A stretch of DNA of 64,000 bases, from NCBI RefSeq assembly GCF_008801935.1, contig NZ_VZOT01000005.1, positions 186,001-250,000 of the forward strand, read 5' to 3'. Shown in pieces: positions 45,848-54,838 of this stretch. The notes under the pieces are model-generated. The model had not been told where the DNA came from. It searched no databases and saw nothing but the letters and a program-made list of their open reading frames with translations. This DNA is from Comamonas kerstersii. GTDB taxonomy: Bacteria; Pseudomonadota; Gammaproteobacteria; Burkholderiales; Burkholderiaceae_C. The number at the start of each line of letters is the position of its first letter. Positions within the stretch are counted from its first letter, which is position 1. Made by a program: the position numbers and the translations under genes.

Positions 45848-45943
45848 AAAAAAGAGAGCTGCTAGCGCTTGATGCTGCTTGGTTTGAAAGCAATTTGTTT
45901 TTCAATCCATTGCTGGATAAGCGCTGGCCGCTCTTTTTTCAGG
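45848..45943. repeat. Dispersed intergenic repeat, copy 7 (inverted pair)
   Basis: AAAAAAGAGAGCTGCTAGCGCTTG at the left and AAGCGCTGGCCGCTCTTTTTTC at the right are inverted arms. The right arm runs into the last codons of the AmpG-like gene, so it may serve as that gene's terminator. Confidence 0.72.
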
Positions 45944-47279
45944 AGTTTTTCTGTTTGACCCGTGAGGCCAGTGCCACCAGCACCAGCACCGGCAGCCCCA
46001 GGCAGGCTGTGCCTACAAAAAAGTGCACATAGCCGTAGGCATCCACAAACTGGCCGGAAAAGCCTGCCAGCCACTTGGGGGCCAGCATCATCATGGAGCT
46101 GAACAGCGCGTACTGCGTGGCCGAGTACTGCACATTGGTGAGGCTGGACAGATAGGCAATAAAGGCGGCCGAGGCAATGCCGCCGGCCAGGTTGTCGGCA
46201 CTGACCACCAGCGTCAGCCCCGTCAGATCATGGCCACGTGTGGACAGCCAGGCAAACAGCAGATTGCTGGCGGCAGACAGCACCGCGCCCAGCATGAGCA
46301 CGCGCATCACGCCCCAGCGCATGGCCATGGCACCGCCCACAAAGGCTCCGAGCAAGGTCATGACCACGCCGAACACTTTGGTGACGGCGGCCACCTCGTC
46401 CTTGCTGAAGCCCATGTCCACATAGAAGGGGTTGGCCATGATGCCCATGACCACATCGCTGATGCGATACACGGCAATCAACGACAGCACCAGCGCGGCC
46501 TGCCAGCGGTAGCGGCGGATAAAGTCGGCAAACGGTGCCACCAGCGCACCGCGCAGCCAGTCCATCAGACCTTTGGAAGGGGGCAGGGGGGCGGGGTTGG
46601 GCTCCCGCGAGCACAGCACCGTCACCATGCCGACCAGCATGCTGGCGGCCATGACCAGATAGGCGACCTGCCAGGCCTGCTGCATATAGCCCTCGACCTG
46701 GCCCTGTACGCGCGCAGCCAGCCACAGGGCTCCGGCTCCGGCCCAGATCATGGCGAGCCGGTAGCCAGTCTGGTAAGTAGCCGCCAGCGCTGCCTGGTGG
46801 TCGGTGTCGGCCGACTCAATGCGAAAGGCATCCAGCGCAATGTCCTGCGTGGCCGAGCCAAAGGCCACAGCCAGTGCGCACCAGATGATGGGGTTCAGGG
46901 TCGTGAGCGGGTCGCTCAGCGCCATGCCAACCAGCCCGCCCATGATCATCAACTGCGACAGCAGCAGCCAGCTGCGCCTGCGCCCCAGTGCGCGCGTGAG
47001 CAGCGGCAGCGGCATGCGGTCCACCAGCGGCGACCACATCCACTTGAAGGCATAGGCCAGGGCCACCCAGCTCAGATAGCCAATGGTGGTGCGGTTGATG
47101 CCTGCTTCGCGCAGCCAGAACGAGAGCGTGCCCAGCACCAGCAACAGCGGAAGCCCGGCCGAAAAACCCAGGACCAGCATGCGCAGGCTGGCCGGTTCGG
47201 CATAGACCTTGAGGGTCGCGGCCCAGGAGCGGCGTGAGGGGGAGGAAGCAGCGGTGGCTGCGGAAGATTCTTCAGACAT
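45939..47279 (-). CDS. ampG: AmpG-family muropeptide MFS permease
   Basis: 446 residues with about 12-14 membrane segments. AmpG hallmarks: LGFSAGLPLLLVLGTLSFWLRE, then FKWMWSPLVDRMPLP and LGRRRSWLL, and QDIALDAFRIE. AmpG imports GlcNAc-anhydroMurNAc peptides from the periplasm for cell-wall recycling, and affects AmpC induction in other bacteria. No ampD or ampR is near. The ATG at 47279 begins MSEESS. Confidence 0.85.
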   Translation of the reverse strand: MSEESSAATAASSPSRRSWAATLKVYAEPASLRMLVLGFSAGLPLLLVLGTLSFWLREAGINRTTIGYLSWVALAYAFKWMWSPLVDRMPLPLLTRALGRRRSWLLLSQLMIMGGLVGMALSDPLTTLNPIIWCALAVAFGSATQDIALDAFRIESADTDHQAALAATYQTGYRLAMIWAGAGALWLAARVQGQVEGYMQQAWQVAYLVMAASMLVGMVTVLCSREPNPAPLPPSKGLMDWLRGALVAPFADFIRRYRWQAALVLSLIAVYRISDVVMGIMANPFYVDMGFSKDEVAAVTKVFGVVMTLLGAFVGGAMAMRWGVMRVLMLGAVLSAASNLLFAWLSTRGHDLTGLTLVVSADNLAGGIASAAFIAYLSSLTNVQYSATQYALFSSMMMLAPKWLAGFSGQFVDAYGYVHFFVGTACLGLPVLVLVALASRVKQKNS

Positions 47280-47425
47280 GGTGCACAACAAAAAGCCTTA
47301 GCCATTATGACCAGCAGCACTGCGATTGCAGGTCTGCTGCGGTGTTTGATTGCGCACTGTTACCTGCAGGCCGCTGTGCATGCTGCGCGACAGAAAGCGG
47401 CACGGTTTTGGCATAGCATGCCGCC

Positions 47426-48334
47426 ATGTCGCAATCGTCTTCTTCCGCGCACGGCGTGGTGCTGGTGCTGATCGCTGCCATGCTGTGGGGCACCACAGGC
47501 ACGGCCCAGAGTTTTGCGCCCGCAGGCATGTCGCCGCTGTGGGTGGGAGCGCTGCGCCTGGTCATGGCCGGGCTGTTTTTTGTGCTGCTGGGCCGCCTGC
47601 TGCGCACGGACAGCAGCCATCGCCCTGCGCCCATGGACTGGCCGCGCATGCTGCTGTGTGCGCTGTGCATGCTGACCTACAACATGGCATTTTTTGCCGG
47701 GCTCAAGCTCACCGGCATTGGGCTTGGCACTGCCGTGGCGCTGGGCTCCAGCCCCGTCTGGGCAGGGCTGCTGCAGGCCGTGATTCAGCGCCGCCTGCCG
47801 GGCGCGGTGTGGTGGCTCGGCACGGCCATTGGTGTGGTGGGCGGCTTTGTGATGACCCAGGGCAAGGGCGGTGACATGAGCGGCTCACTGCCCGGGCTGC
47901 TGCTGTGCCTGCTGGCCGGTCTGGCCTACGGGGCCTATGCCGTTATCAGCCAGCCGCTGGTGCTCAAGAGCGGTGTGACGCGTGTGAACGCCTGGGTGTT
48001 TCTGACGGCGGCCCTGCTGTCGCTGCCAATTGCGGCCTGGCTGGGCGGCGTGCCGGATGCCAGCGCCCGCAGCTGGGCCGTGGTGGTCTATCTGGGCGTG
48101 GTGGCGACAGGGCTGTCCTATCTGTGCTTTTCCACCGGGCTGCGCACCGTGTCTGCGGCCACCAGCGTGGCGCTGAGCAAGTTTGAGCCCATTACGGCCT
48201 TTGTGCTGTCCATTGTGGTGGTGGGAGAGCAACCGGGCTGGCTGGCCTTTGTGGGGCTGGGAATGGTGTTGCTGGGCCTGTGGCTGGTGGTGCGTGGCGA
48301 AATGCGGGACAGCCGCAAAGCTGCTGCCGCCTGA
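47426..48334 (+). CDS. DMT-superfamily transporter (EamA domains)
   Basis: 302 residues, ten membrane segments in two EamA repeats. It begins GVVLVLIAAMLWGTTGTAQSFAP; the repeat ends read SKFEPITAFVLSIVVVGEQPG. Such proteins export amino acids or other metabolites. The substrate is unknown. Divergent from ampG. Confidence 0.9.
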   Translation: MSQSSSSAHGVVLVLIAAMLWGTTGTAQSFAPAGMSPLWVGALRLVMAGLFFVLLGRLLRTDSSHRPAPMDWPRMLLCALCMLTYNMAFFAGLKLTGIGLGTAVALGSSPVWAGLLQAVIQRRLPGAVWWLGTAIGVVGGFVMTQGKGGDMSGSLPGLLLCLLAGLAYGAYAVISQPLVLKSGVTRVNAWVFLTAALLSLPIAAWLGGVPDASARSWAVVVYLGVVATGLSYLCFSTGLRTVSAATSVALSKFEPITAFVLSIVVVGEQPGWLAFVGLGMVLLGLWLVVRGEMRDSRKAAAA

Positions 48335-48430
48335 GCTGAAAAACGCTTTGCAGCTGTGCACTGCAACAGCGCGTGCAGGCAGTCTGACGCACGGGTGGCG
48401 TGACGCAGACTGCAAAGGCCTTTTCAGGCC

Positions 48431-49069
48431 TCAGGTGTTGCCCACATAAGGATTGGTCTTGCGTTCACGGCCAAAGCTGCTTTCCGGGCCATGGCCGGGA
48501 ATGAAGACGGTGGCATCGCCCATGGGCCACAGGCGCTGGACGATGGAGTCAATCAGCTGCTGGTGGTTGCCCTGGGGAAAGTCGGTGCGGCCAATGCTGC
48601 CTGCAAACAGCACATCGCCGACAAAGCAGCGCTCAATCTGGGGCGCATGGAACACCACATGGCCGGGCGTATGGCCGGGGCAGTGGCGTACCTGCAGGGT
48701 TTCCTTGCCGATCTGCACCGTGTCGCCATCGTGCAGCCAGCGTGTGGGCACAAAGCTGCGCGAAGGCGGAAAGCCGAACATGGCACCCTGCTGGGCCAGG
48801 CCGTCAATCCAGAACTGGTCGCCCTCGTGCGGGCCGATGATGTCGAGCTGGTACTTGTCTGCCAGATCGGCCACGCCGCCCGCATGGTCGATGTGGGCAT
48901 GCGTGACCCAGATGGCCTTGAGCTGCAGGCCCAGGCGGTCAATTTCCCACTCGATGGCTTCCAGATCTCCACCGGGGTCGATCACGGCAGCTTCCTGCGT
49001 CTGGTCACACCAGACCAGCGAGCAGTTTTGCTGAAACGCTGTAACGGGAATGGTCTTGTACTGGAGCAT
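48431..49069 (-). CDS. Metallo-beta-lactamase-fold hydrolase (glyoxalase II-like, YcbL type)
   Basis: 212 residues. The metal motif THAHIDHAGG is at 56-65, followed by HCPGHTPGHVVF, CFVGDVLFAGSIGRTDFPQG and the C-terminal FIPGHGPESSF. Short type-II glyoxalase relatives of this length hydrolyse S-lactoylglutathione or other thioesters. The C-terminal substrate domain of classical GloB is absent. Confidence 0.9.
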   Translation of the reverse strand: MLQYKTIPVTAFQQNCSLVWCDQTQEAAVIDPGGDLEAIEWEIDRLGLQLKAIWVTHAHIDHAGGVADLADKYQLDIIGPHEGDQFWIDGLAQQGAMFGFPPSRSFVPTRWLHDGDTVQIGKETLQVRHCPGHTPGHVVFHAPQIERCFVGDVLFAGSIGRTDFPQGNHQQLIDSIVQRLWPMGDATVFIPGHGPESSFGRERKTNPYVGNT

Positions 49070-49100
49070 GGGGCGATGTGTAGGGCTGGGGTGTCAGAAA

Positions 49101-49446
49101 TCAGGCGGACATTGTCACCCAAGTCCCGCTCCGGCAAAAAGCCTGGTGCAGCCGGGGCATGCACCAGGCTTGCAACTGAAGACGCCGTGCGTCTGCCGCC
49201 ACGGCATTGGCATCGGCCGTGGTGCTGAGCACGAGGTTGTGGCCCATGGTGGCCTTGCTCATCTTGCCCACGTGCGTGAGCGTCATGGTGTACTGGCGGC
49301 AGGTTTTGGGCACCACCACGTTCTTGATGTCGAACTGCATCTTGTCATCGCTGGCGATGGTGATGGCGCAGTCAGACGCCAGCGCAGGCATTGCCATGCC
49401 GCAGGCAGCCAGCCAGCAGGCTCAGGATTCGCAGTGTTGGTTTCAT
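49101..49446 (-). pseudogene. azu: Azurin pseudogene (frameshift in signal peptide, C-terminal deletion)
   Basis: The gene starts at 49446 with MKPTLRILSLLAGCL, a good signal peptide, then shifts frame after about 15 codons. The next frame continues MAMPALASDCAITIASDDKM and TMGHNLVLSTTADANAVAAD, which align with the first half of azurin, including His46 of the GHN motif. After that the sequence runs straight into the terminator at 49136-49171. The copper ligands Cys112, His117 and Met121 are missing. So two lesions are seen: a one-base frameshift and loss of about 60 codons. Not functional as a blue-copper electron carrier. Confidence 0.82.
49136..49171 (-). terminator. Intrinsic terminator at the end of the azurin remnant
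   Basis: On the minus strand AAGCCTGGTGCA pairs with TGCACCAGGCTT, followed by a T-run. It is retained from the ancestral azurin transcript and now lies inside the broken reading frame. Confidence 0.85.
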
Positions 49447-49902
49447 GGATGCATGCTTCCTTATGTTGTCCTTGTGGCAGGGGGCTGCAGGCCCTCTTGT
49501 TTCTGCGATGAGCACCTGTCCAGAGACGGTGTGCGATTGCGCCCGCCATTGAAGCAGGGCCTGCGCATCCGGCGTTTGACACCTCTCAACATCTACGAGG
49601 GGTGTGGGCTGGAAATGCTTTCACTTTAATAGCTTGTAGCGCTTGATATATATTGTTTTCCCATAGTTTTTATTGTGAAAACACCATCAGTCAAGCACTA
49701 AATGCTATGAAATTGTTTTGCCTTGCCATGTCGTCGCTGGGCAGTGCGCGCACTGCATGTCTGCGCCCAAGTACACACAGGTCACGGGGAATGCCGCATT
49801 GCAGTTAGGATTCGCAACATTTGCAGCATTCGCGTCCGTGTGGCACCGCCTGCCATGACCGGCGTATTTGCATGATTGCTCCTCTTTTCTAATTGCGCTG
49901 TT
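49447..49902. repeat. 456-bp gap holding dispersed repeat copy 8 and otherwise no gene
   Basis: AATAGCTTGTAGCGCTTGA (49628-49646) and TCAAGCACTAAATGCTAT (49691-49708) are diverged inverted arms of the repeat family with an AT-rich centre. The rest, including 49447-49620 and 49713-49870, shows no convincing gene or RNA. Confidence 0.6.
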
Positions 49903-50409
49903 GTGTCTATTTCTACTTCTGCTGCAGCTGCTGAGTGCCAGCCTGCTTTCACTGAACGCGATTTCCGCAATGCGCTGGGTCAGTTCGCCACGGGCGTGAC
50001 CGTGGTGACGACGGTAGATGCACAGGGTCAGCCCGTGGGCATGACGGTCAGCTCCTTCAACTCGGTGTCGCTGGACCCTGCGCTGGTGCTGTGGAGTCTG
50101 GGCAAGCACGCAGGTTGCTTCCCGGCCTTTGCACAGGCCAGCCACTATGCCATCCATGTGCTGGCCAGCCACCACCAGGAACTGGCCTTGCAGTTCGCGC
50201 GCCGGGGTGTGGACCGCTTTGCCGGTGTGGCCTGGCATGCGAATGCGCAGGGCGTGCCGCTGCTCGACGATGCACTGGCCACCTTCGAGTGCCGTGCACG
50301 CAGCCAGTACGCCGAGGGCGATCATCTGATTCTGGTGGGTGAGGTACTGGCCTGCCACCATGCGGCACACCCTGAGCCCTTGCTCTACCACCGTGGTGTC
50401 ATGCGCTGA
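49903..50409 (+). CDS. Flavin reductase family protein (HpaC-like)
   Basis: 168 residues. FMN-binding split-barrel: FTERDFRNALGQFATGVTVVTT at the N-terminus, GMTVSSFNSVSLDPALVLWSL, and HAIHVLASHHQELALQFAR. Such proteins reduce FMN or FAD with NAD(P)H for a partner monooxygenase, or act as diflavin-reductase domains. No monooxygenase is adjacent. There is no in-frame ATG after the upstream stop at 49873; GTG 49903 or TTG 49876 must be used. Neither has a strong RBS. Confidence 0.85.
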   Translation: MSISTSAAAAECQPAFTERDFRNALGQFATGVTVVTTVDAQGQPVGMTVSSFNSVSLDPALVLWSLGKHAGCFPAFAQASHYAIHVLASHHQELALQFARRGVDRFAGVAWHANAQGVPLLDDALATFECRARSQYAEGDHLILVGEVLACHHAAHPEPLLYHRGVMR

Positions 50410-50434
50410 GGCGCCAGAAGGTGGCACAAAAAAC

Positions 50435-50470
50435 AAAACCGCAGCCCGGCAACGGGACTGCGGTTTTTTT
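50435..50470 (+). terminator. Terminator between flavin reductase and minE genes
   Basis: AAAACCGCAG-CCCG, loop GCAA, CGGG-A-CTGCGGTTTT and a T-run. It is flanked by A-runs, so it can serve both converging genes. Confidence 0.88.
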
Positions 50471-50496
50471 GTGCGAAATGGTGTGAAGACCGGGAT

Positions 50497-50760
50497 TTAG
50501 CGCGTGGTTTCGGGCAGCTCGATCTTGACTTCCAGCACTTCCAGATTGTCCTGACGCTCAAGTTGCACCTTGATGTCATCGGGATTGATGGACACGTACT
50601 TGGACACCACCGCCATCAGCTCGCGCTGCAGGGCAGGCAGATAGTCTGGCTGTGCGCTGGAGCCACCGATGCGCTCGCGCGCCAGAATGATTTGCAGGCG
50701 TTCTTTGGCTACGGAAGCGGATTTTTTCTTTTCGCCCAGGAGCATGGAAATCAGGGACAT
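50497..50760 (-). CDS. minE: Cell division topological specificity factor MinE
   Basis: 87 residues. N-terminal membrane-targeting and MinD-binding segment (about 1-31, ending [12 protein letters not shown]) and a C-terminal dimerisation domain with [17 protein letters not shown]. It displaces MinD from the membrane and drives pole-to-pole oscillation. minD ends seven bases upstream. Confidence 0.97.
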   Translation of the reverse strand: MSLISMLLGEKKKSASVAKERLQIILARERIGGSSAQPDYLPALQRELMAVVSKYVSINPDDIKVQLERQDNLEVLEVKIELPETTR

Positions 50761-50766
50761 CGTGGC

Positions 50767-51579
50767 TTACCTCCCGCCAAAGATGCGTTTGAAGAAACCG
50801 GGCTTGTTGGCCTCGGTAAAGCGCATGGGCTTGTCTTCGCCCAGGAAGCGGGACACCACATCCTTGTATGCCTCAGAGACGTCCGAGCCTTCTATGTGGA
50901 TCGCAGGAATGCCCTGGTTGGAGGCCTGCAGCACGGTTTCAGATTCGGGAATCACGCCGATCAGCGGGATGCGCAGAATGTCTTCAATGTCCTGGATGGA
51001 CAGCATCTGGCCGTCCTCCACGCGGTTGGGGTTGTAGCGCGTGATCAGCAGGTGTTCCTTGACGCTTTCGCCCTTGGTGGCCTTGTCGGTCTTGGAGCTG
51101 AGCATGCCCAGAATGCGGTCCGAGTCGCGCACGGACGAGACTTCGGGGTTGGTCGTCACCAGTGCTTCGTCAGCATAGTGCATGGCCAGCAGCGCACCGC
51201 TTTCAATACCCGCGGGCGAGTCGCAGATGATGAACTCAAAACCCATGTCGGCCAGATCGTCCAGCACCTTCTTCACGCCTTCCTGCGTGAGGGCTTCCTT
51301 GTCGCGTGTCTGCGACGCGGCCAGCACAAACAGGTTGTCGCACTGCTTGTCCTTGATCAGCGCCTGGTTCAGATTGGCTTCTCCGTGGATCACGTTGATC
51401 AGGTCATAGACCACGCGGCGCTCGCAGCCCATGATCAGGTCCAGATTACGCAGGCCGACGTCGAAATCGATCACTGCTGTCTTGTGGCCGCGCAGGGCGA
51501 GGCCGGATGCAAAGCTTGCACTGGTGGTGGTCTTACCTACGCCACCTTTTCCGGAAGTCACTACGACGATTTTGGCCAT
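50767..51579 (-). CDS. minD: Septum site-determining ATPase MinD
   Basis: 270 residues. Deviant Walker A GKGGVGKTT near residues 10-18, DFDVGLRNLDLIMG switch and ICDSPAGIE Walker B. The C-terminal amphipathic helix GFFKRIFGGR is the membrane anchor. The ATG at 51579 begins MAKIVVVTSGKGG. It recruits MinC to the membrane to block FtsZ rings away from midcell. Confidence 0.97.
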   Translation of the reverse strand: MAKIVVVTSGKGGVGKTTTSASFASGLALRGHKTAVIDFDVGLRNLDLIMGCERRVVYDLINVIHGEANLNQALIKDKQCDNLFVLAASQTRDKEALTQEGVKKVLDDLADMGFEFIICDSPAGIESGALLAMHYADEALVTTNPEVSSVRDSDRILGMLSSKTDKATKGESVKEHLLITRYNPNRVEDGQMLSIQDIEDILRIPLIGVIPESETVLQASNQGIPAIHIEGSDVSEAYKDVVSRFLGEDKPMRFTEANKPGFFKRIFGGR

Positions 51580-51637
51580 GTTTGCTGGGTTCCTTAGAGA
51601 AGAATCTTGTGAGGGTGGGTTCAATGGTGAATGCTGC

Positions 51638-52396
51638 TCATGCTAAACGCAAAGGCTCAATGATCAATTTCTCGCCGTCCAGCCGGGCCTGTGCAGGCTT
51701 GCCTGCAATGTCCTTGGGCAGATCGGTTTCCAGTGCACGGTAGTTGCCAGCGATGGACAGCAACTGGGGTTCCATGCAGGTGCTGAAGATGCGGGCATTG
51801 GCATTGCCACGCGCACCCGCTACAGCGCGGCCGCGCAGCGGGGCATACACATGGACATTGCCGTCGGCAATGACTTCTGCACCATAACTCACCACGGCCA
51901 TGACCACCAGATCACAGCCCTTGGCGTAGATCTGCTGGCCCGAGCGCAGGGGCTTGTCAATGATCATGGCGTTGGCAGCAGGCGCAGGCACCTCTCGAAT
52001 CACTTCCACAGGCACTTCCCGGATGACTTCCACCTCACGCACGACTTCCTTGGTGCGCACGGGGTGGGCGTCGGGCGCTGGCATCAGGCCCGCTGCATGG
52101 GCAGCGGCCATCTGCTCGGCCGAGCCATTGCACACGGCCACGGGCACGGTGCGGTGCTTTTTCAGCAGTTTGATGAGCTTGGGGAAGTCGATGGCGTCCG
52201 TGCTGTCCTGCACATGCTGCAGGTCAATCAGTACGGGATCATTGTCGAAAAAATCCGGATCATTGGCCAGGCGCTGGGCCAGGTCCTGGGCAATCACGTT
52301 TACTTGGGTGTCTCGCACCGCGACGGCCATTACGGGCAGCTGGGCGCTTTTGAGGTCAAAGCTGGAGCGGGCGGTGCCCAACGAGTCAACGGCCAT
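51638..52396 (-). CDS. minC: Septum site-determining protein MinC
   Basis: 252 residues. N-terminal FtsZ-inhibiting domain (1-105), a linker, and the C-terminal beta-helix (about 146-252) with RSGQQIYAKGCDLVVMAVVSYGAEVIADGNVHVYAPLRGRA, which binds MinD. The linker is unusual: residues 117-137 are repeated [EV][EVI]REV[PV] units. ATG 52396 is chosen. Minicell operon order minC-minD-minE. Confidence 0.96.
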   Translation of the reverse strand: MAVDSLGTARSSFDLKSAQLPVMAVAVRDTQVNVIAQDLAQRLANDPDFFDNDPVLIDLQHVQDSTDAIDFPKLIKLLKKHRTVPVAVCNGSAEQMAAAHAAGLMPAPDAHPVRTKEVVREVEVIREVPVEVIREVPAPAANAMIIDKPLRSGQQIYAKGCDLVVMAVVSYGAEVIADGNVHVYAPLRGRAVAGARGNANARIFSTCMEPQLLSIAGNYRALETDLPKDIAGKPAQARLDGEKLIIEPLRLA

Positions 52397-52524
52397 GGTA
52401 AGGATTGCGGTTAGATGGAGAGGGCGCAACGCAAAACGCGCTAAGTGTACCCCGCGCGCCTGCAGGCACCAGCCAGACAGTGCCGCACATTGCAAAAGCT
52501 TGTAGCGTGTACGCTGCGTCTGGC

Positions 52525-54606
52525 TTATACCGCGACAGTGTGACGGGCCGCATGGCGCTGTGCATAGGCCACAAACCACTGCAGGCTGGCCGGGTTGGCC
52601 ATGGTGTCCTTGTTGACCACTTTTTCCAGTGGCTGCCCCAGCAGCAGCTTCTTGATGGGCAGCTCCTGCTTCTTGCCCGTGAGGGTGCGTGGGATCTCCG
52701 GCACCTGCACGATCTCATCCGGCACAAAGCGTGGCGAGAGCGCAGTGCGAATGGCGTCTGCCAGCTGCTCGCGCAGGGCATCGTCCAGCTGCAGGCCGTC
52801 GCGCAGCACCACAAACATGGGCATGAAGCTCTCGCGGCCCAGGTACTCCAGGTCCACCACCATGCTGTCCAGCACCTCAGGTAGGGCTTCGACAGCGCGG
52901 TAGATCTCGCTGGTGCCCATGCGCAGGCCGTGGCGGTTGATGGTGGCATCACTGCGGCCATAGATGGTGCAGCCGCCATGTGCAGAGATACGCAGCCAGT
53001 CGCCATGGCGCCAGACGCCGCCCATGTCTGCCGGGCCATCGCTGCCGCCGGGCTGTCTGCCGTGGCCGGGCGGGTACATGTCGAAATAGCTGGACAGGTA
53101 GCGTTTGCCTTCCGCATCGCCCCAGAAGTACAGCGGCATGGAGGGTATGGGCTGCGTGCAGACCAGCTCGCCCACGGCGTCGATCACCGGACGGCCTTGC
53201 TCGTCCCAGGCCTCGACCGCTGCGCCCAGCATGCGGCACTGCATCTCGCCGGGGTACTGGGGCAGCTCGCGGTTGCCGCCGATGAAGGCTCCGCAGAAAT
53301 CTGTGCCGCCCGAGATGTTGTTCCACCAGATGTCAGGTGTGCCCAGGGCTGCGAACTGCTGCATGCCCCAGTGCTGCACATCGGGCGACAGGGGGGAGCC
53401 CGTGCTGCCCAGGCTGGTGATGCGCGAAAGATCGCCGCACTGCGACAGCTCTATCCCGGCCTTCATGCAGTTGGCATAGAAGGCTGCGCCAGCGCCGAAG
53501 CTGGTGACTGCGTGGCGCGCTGCAAAGCGCCAGAGCACACCCCAGTCGGGCTGCTCCTTGCTGCCGCCTGGGCTGCCGTCATAGATCACACAGGTCGTGC
53601 CGCCCAAAAGACCTGCGAGCTGCGAGTTCCACATCACCCAGCCGGTAGAGCTGTACCAGTGAAAGCGTTCCCCCCAGCTCTCGGGCGCATAGCTGCAGCC
53701 CACATCGCTGTGCAGGGCCTTCATGGTCAGGGCCACCAGCATGATGCCGCCGTGGCCATGCACGATGGGCTTGGGCAGGCCGGTGGTGCCGCTGGAATAC
53801 ACAATCCACAGCGGGTGGTCGAAGGGCAGCCACAGGGGGGTGAAGCTGTGCAGCTGCGCATCGTCACGCTGCATGAGGGTGCTCCAGTCCGCAGCGCCCT
53901 GCACCGGAGCCTGCGCCCAGCGTGTAGACAGGACGATGCAGTGCTGCAGGCTGGGCAGCCTGGCGCGCAGCTCCTGCACGATGCTGCTGCGGTCCATGGG
54001 CTTGCCGGCGTAGTAGACGCCATCCACGGCAATCAATGCCTTGGGTGCAATCTGCTCAAAGCGGTCCAGCACTGCTGCCGTACCCATGTCGGGCGAGCAC
54101 ACGCTCCACACCGCGCCAATGCTGACCACGGCCAGCATGGCCACCATGGCCTGGGGAATATTGGGCAGATAGGCTGCGACCCGGTCGCCCGGGCGAATGC
54201 CCTGTGCCTGCAGGTGCAGGGCCAGGGCGGCAACCTGGCGGCGCAGCTCGGGCCAGCTCAGTGTGGTGATTTCGCCCAGCTCGTTGTCTGCAATCACTGC
54301 AGGCATGCCTGCGGCATCGGCCGCTTCCACATGGCGCAGCACCTGCTGCGCGTAATTGACCTGTGCACCCGGAAACCACTGCGCCCCGGGCATGCAGTTG
54401 CGGCCCAGCGCCGCGCTGTGCGGGGTGGGCGACTGGATATCGAAATAGCGCCAGATGCTTTGCCAGAAGGCTTCCAGATCGGTGGTGGACCAGCGCCAGA
54501 GCGCGTCATAGCTGTCAAAGTGCAGGTCGTAGTGCTGGGCCAGCCATTGCTGGTAGTGGCGCATCAGCGGCGTGCGGCGGGTATGGGGCAGGGTGGGGGC
54601 AGACAT
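52525..54606 (-). CDS. Acetoacetate-CoA ligase (acetoacetyl-CoA synthetase)
   Basis: 693 residues, ANL adenylating enzyme. Acetoacetyl-CoA synthetase features: long N-terminus with ALWRWSTTDLEAFWQSIWRYFDI, the P-loop IVYSSGTTGLPKPIVHGHGG, GSTGSPLSP and the C-terminal GKKQELPIKKLLLG with the catalytic lysine. It activates acetoacetate to acetoacetyl-CoA for ketone-body use or polyhydroxybutyrate precursor recovery. The ATG at 54606 is chosen. minC lies 128 bp downstream on the same strand. Confidence 0.93.
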   Translation of the reverse strand: MSAPTLPHTRRTPLMRHYQQWLAQHYDLHFDSYDALWRWSTTDLEAFWQSIWRYFDIQSPTPHSAALGRNCMPGAQWFPGAQVNYAQQVLRHVEAADAAGMPAVIADNELGEITTLSWPELRRQVAALALHLQAQGIRPGDRVAAYLPNIPQAMVAMLAVVSIGAVWSVCSPDMGTAAVLDRFEQIAPKALIAVDGVYYAGKPMDRSSIVQELRARLPSLQHCIVLSTRWAQAPVQGAADWSTLMQRDDAQLHSFTPLWLPFDHPLWIVYSSGTTGLPKPIVHGHGGIMLVALTMKALHSDVGCSYAPESWGERFHWYSSTGWVMWNSQLAGLLGGTTCVIYDGSPGGSKEQPDWGVLWRFAARHAVTSFGAGAAFYANCMKAGIELSQCGDLSRITSLGSTGSPLSPDVQHWGMQQFAALGTPDIWWNNISGGTDFCGAFIGGNRELPQYPGEMQCRMLGAAVEAWDEQGRPVIDAVGELVCTQPIPSMPLYFWGDAEGKRYLSSYFDMYPPGHGRQPGGSDGPADMGGVWRHGDWLRISAHGGCTIYGRSDATINRHGLRMGTSEIYRAVEALPEVLDSMVVDLEYLGRESFMPMFVVLRDGLQLDDALREQLADAIRTALSPRFVPDEIVQVPEIPRTLTGKKQELPIKKLLLGQPLEKVVNKDTMANPASLQWFVAYAQRHAARHTVAV

Positions 54607-54838
54607 GCATCCCAGCCTAGCGAGCCGCGCCGTGGTGCACCATGCCAGCGCCCCGGATTGACAAGCGGCAAGTTCTGGCGCGTGCCCGCTGACGGGCACA
54701 AAGGGTGTGTCAAGGACATGCCATTGATGCAATGCAAGCCACGGCCAAGCCAAACCGGCCGACAATGCACGGACCGCACAGGCAGCGAGGCCCGTAGATC
54801 AGGCCACAATAGGCCCTACTTTCACAGTGATTGCACAC

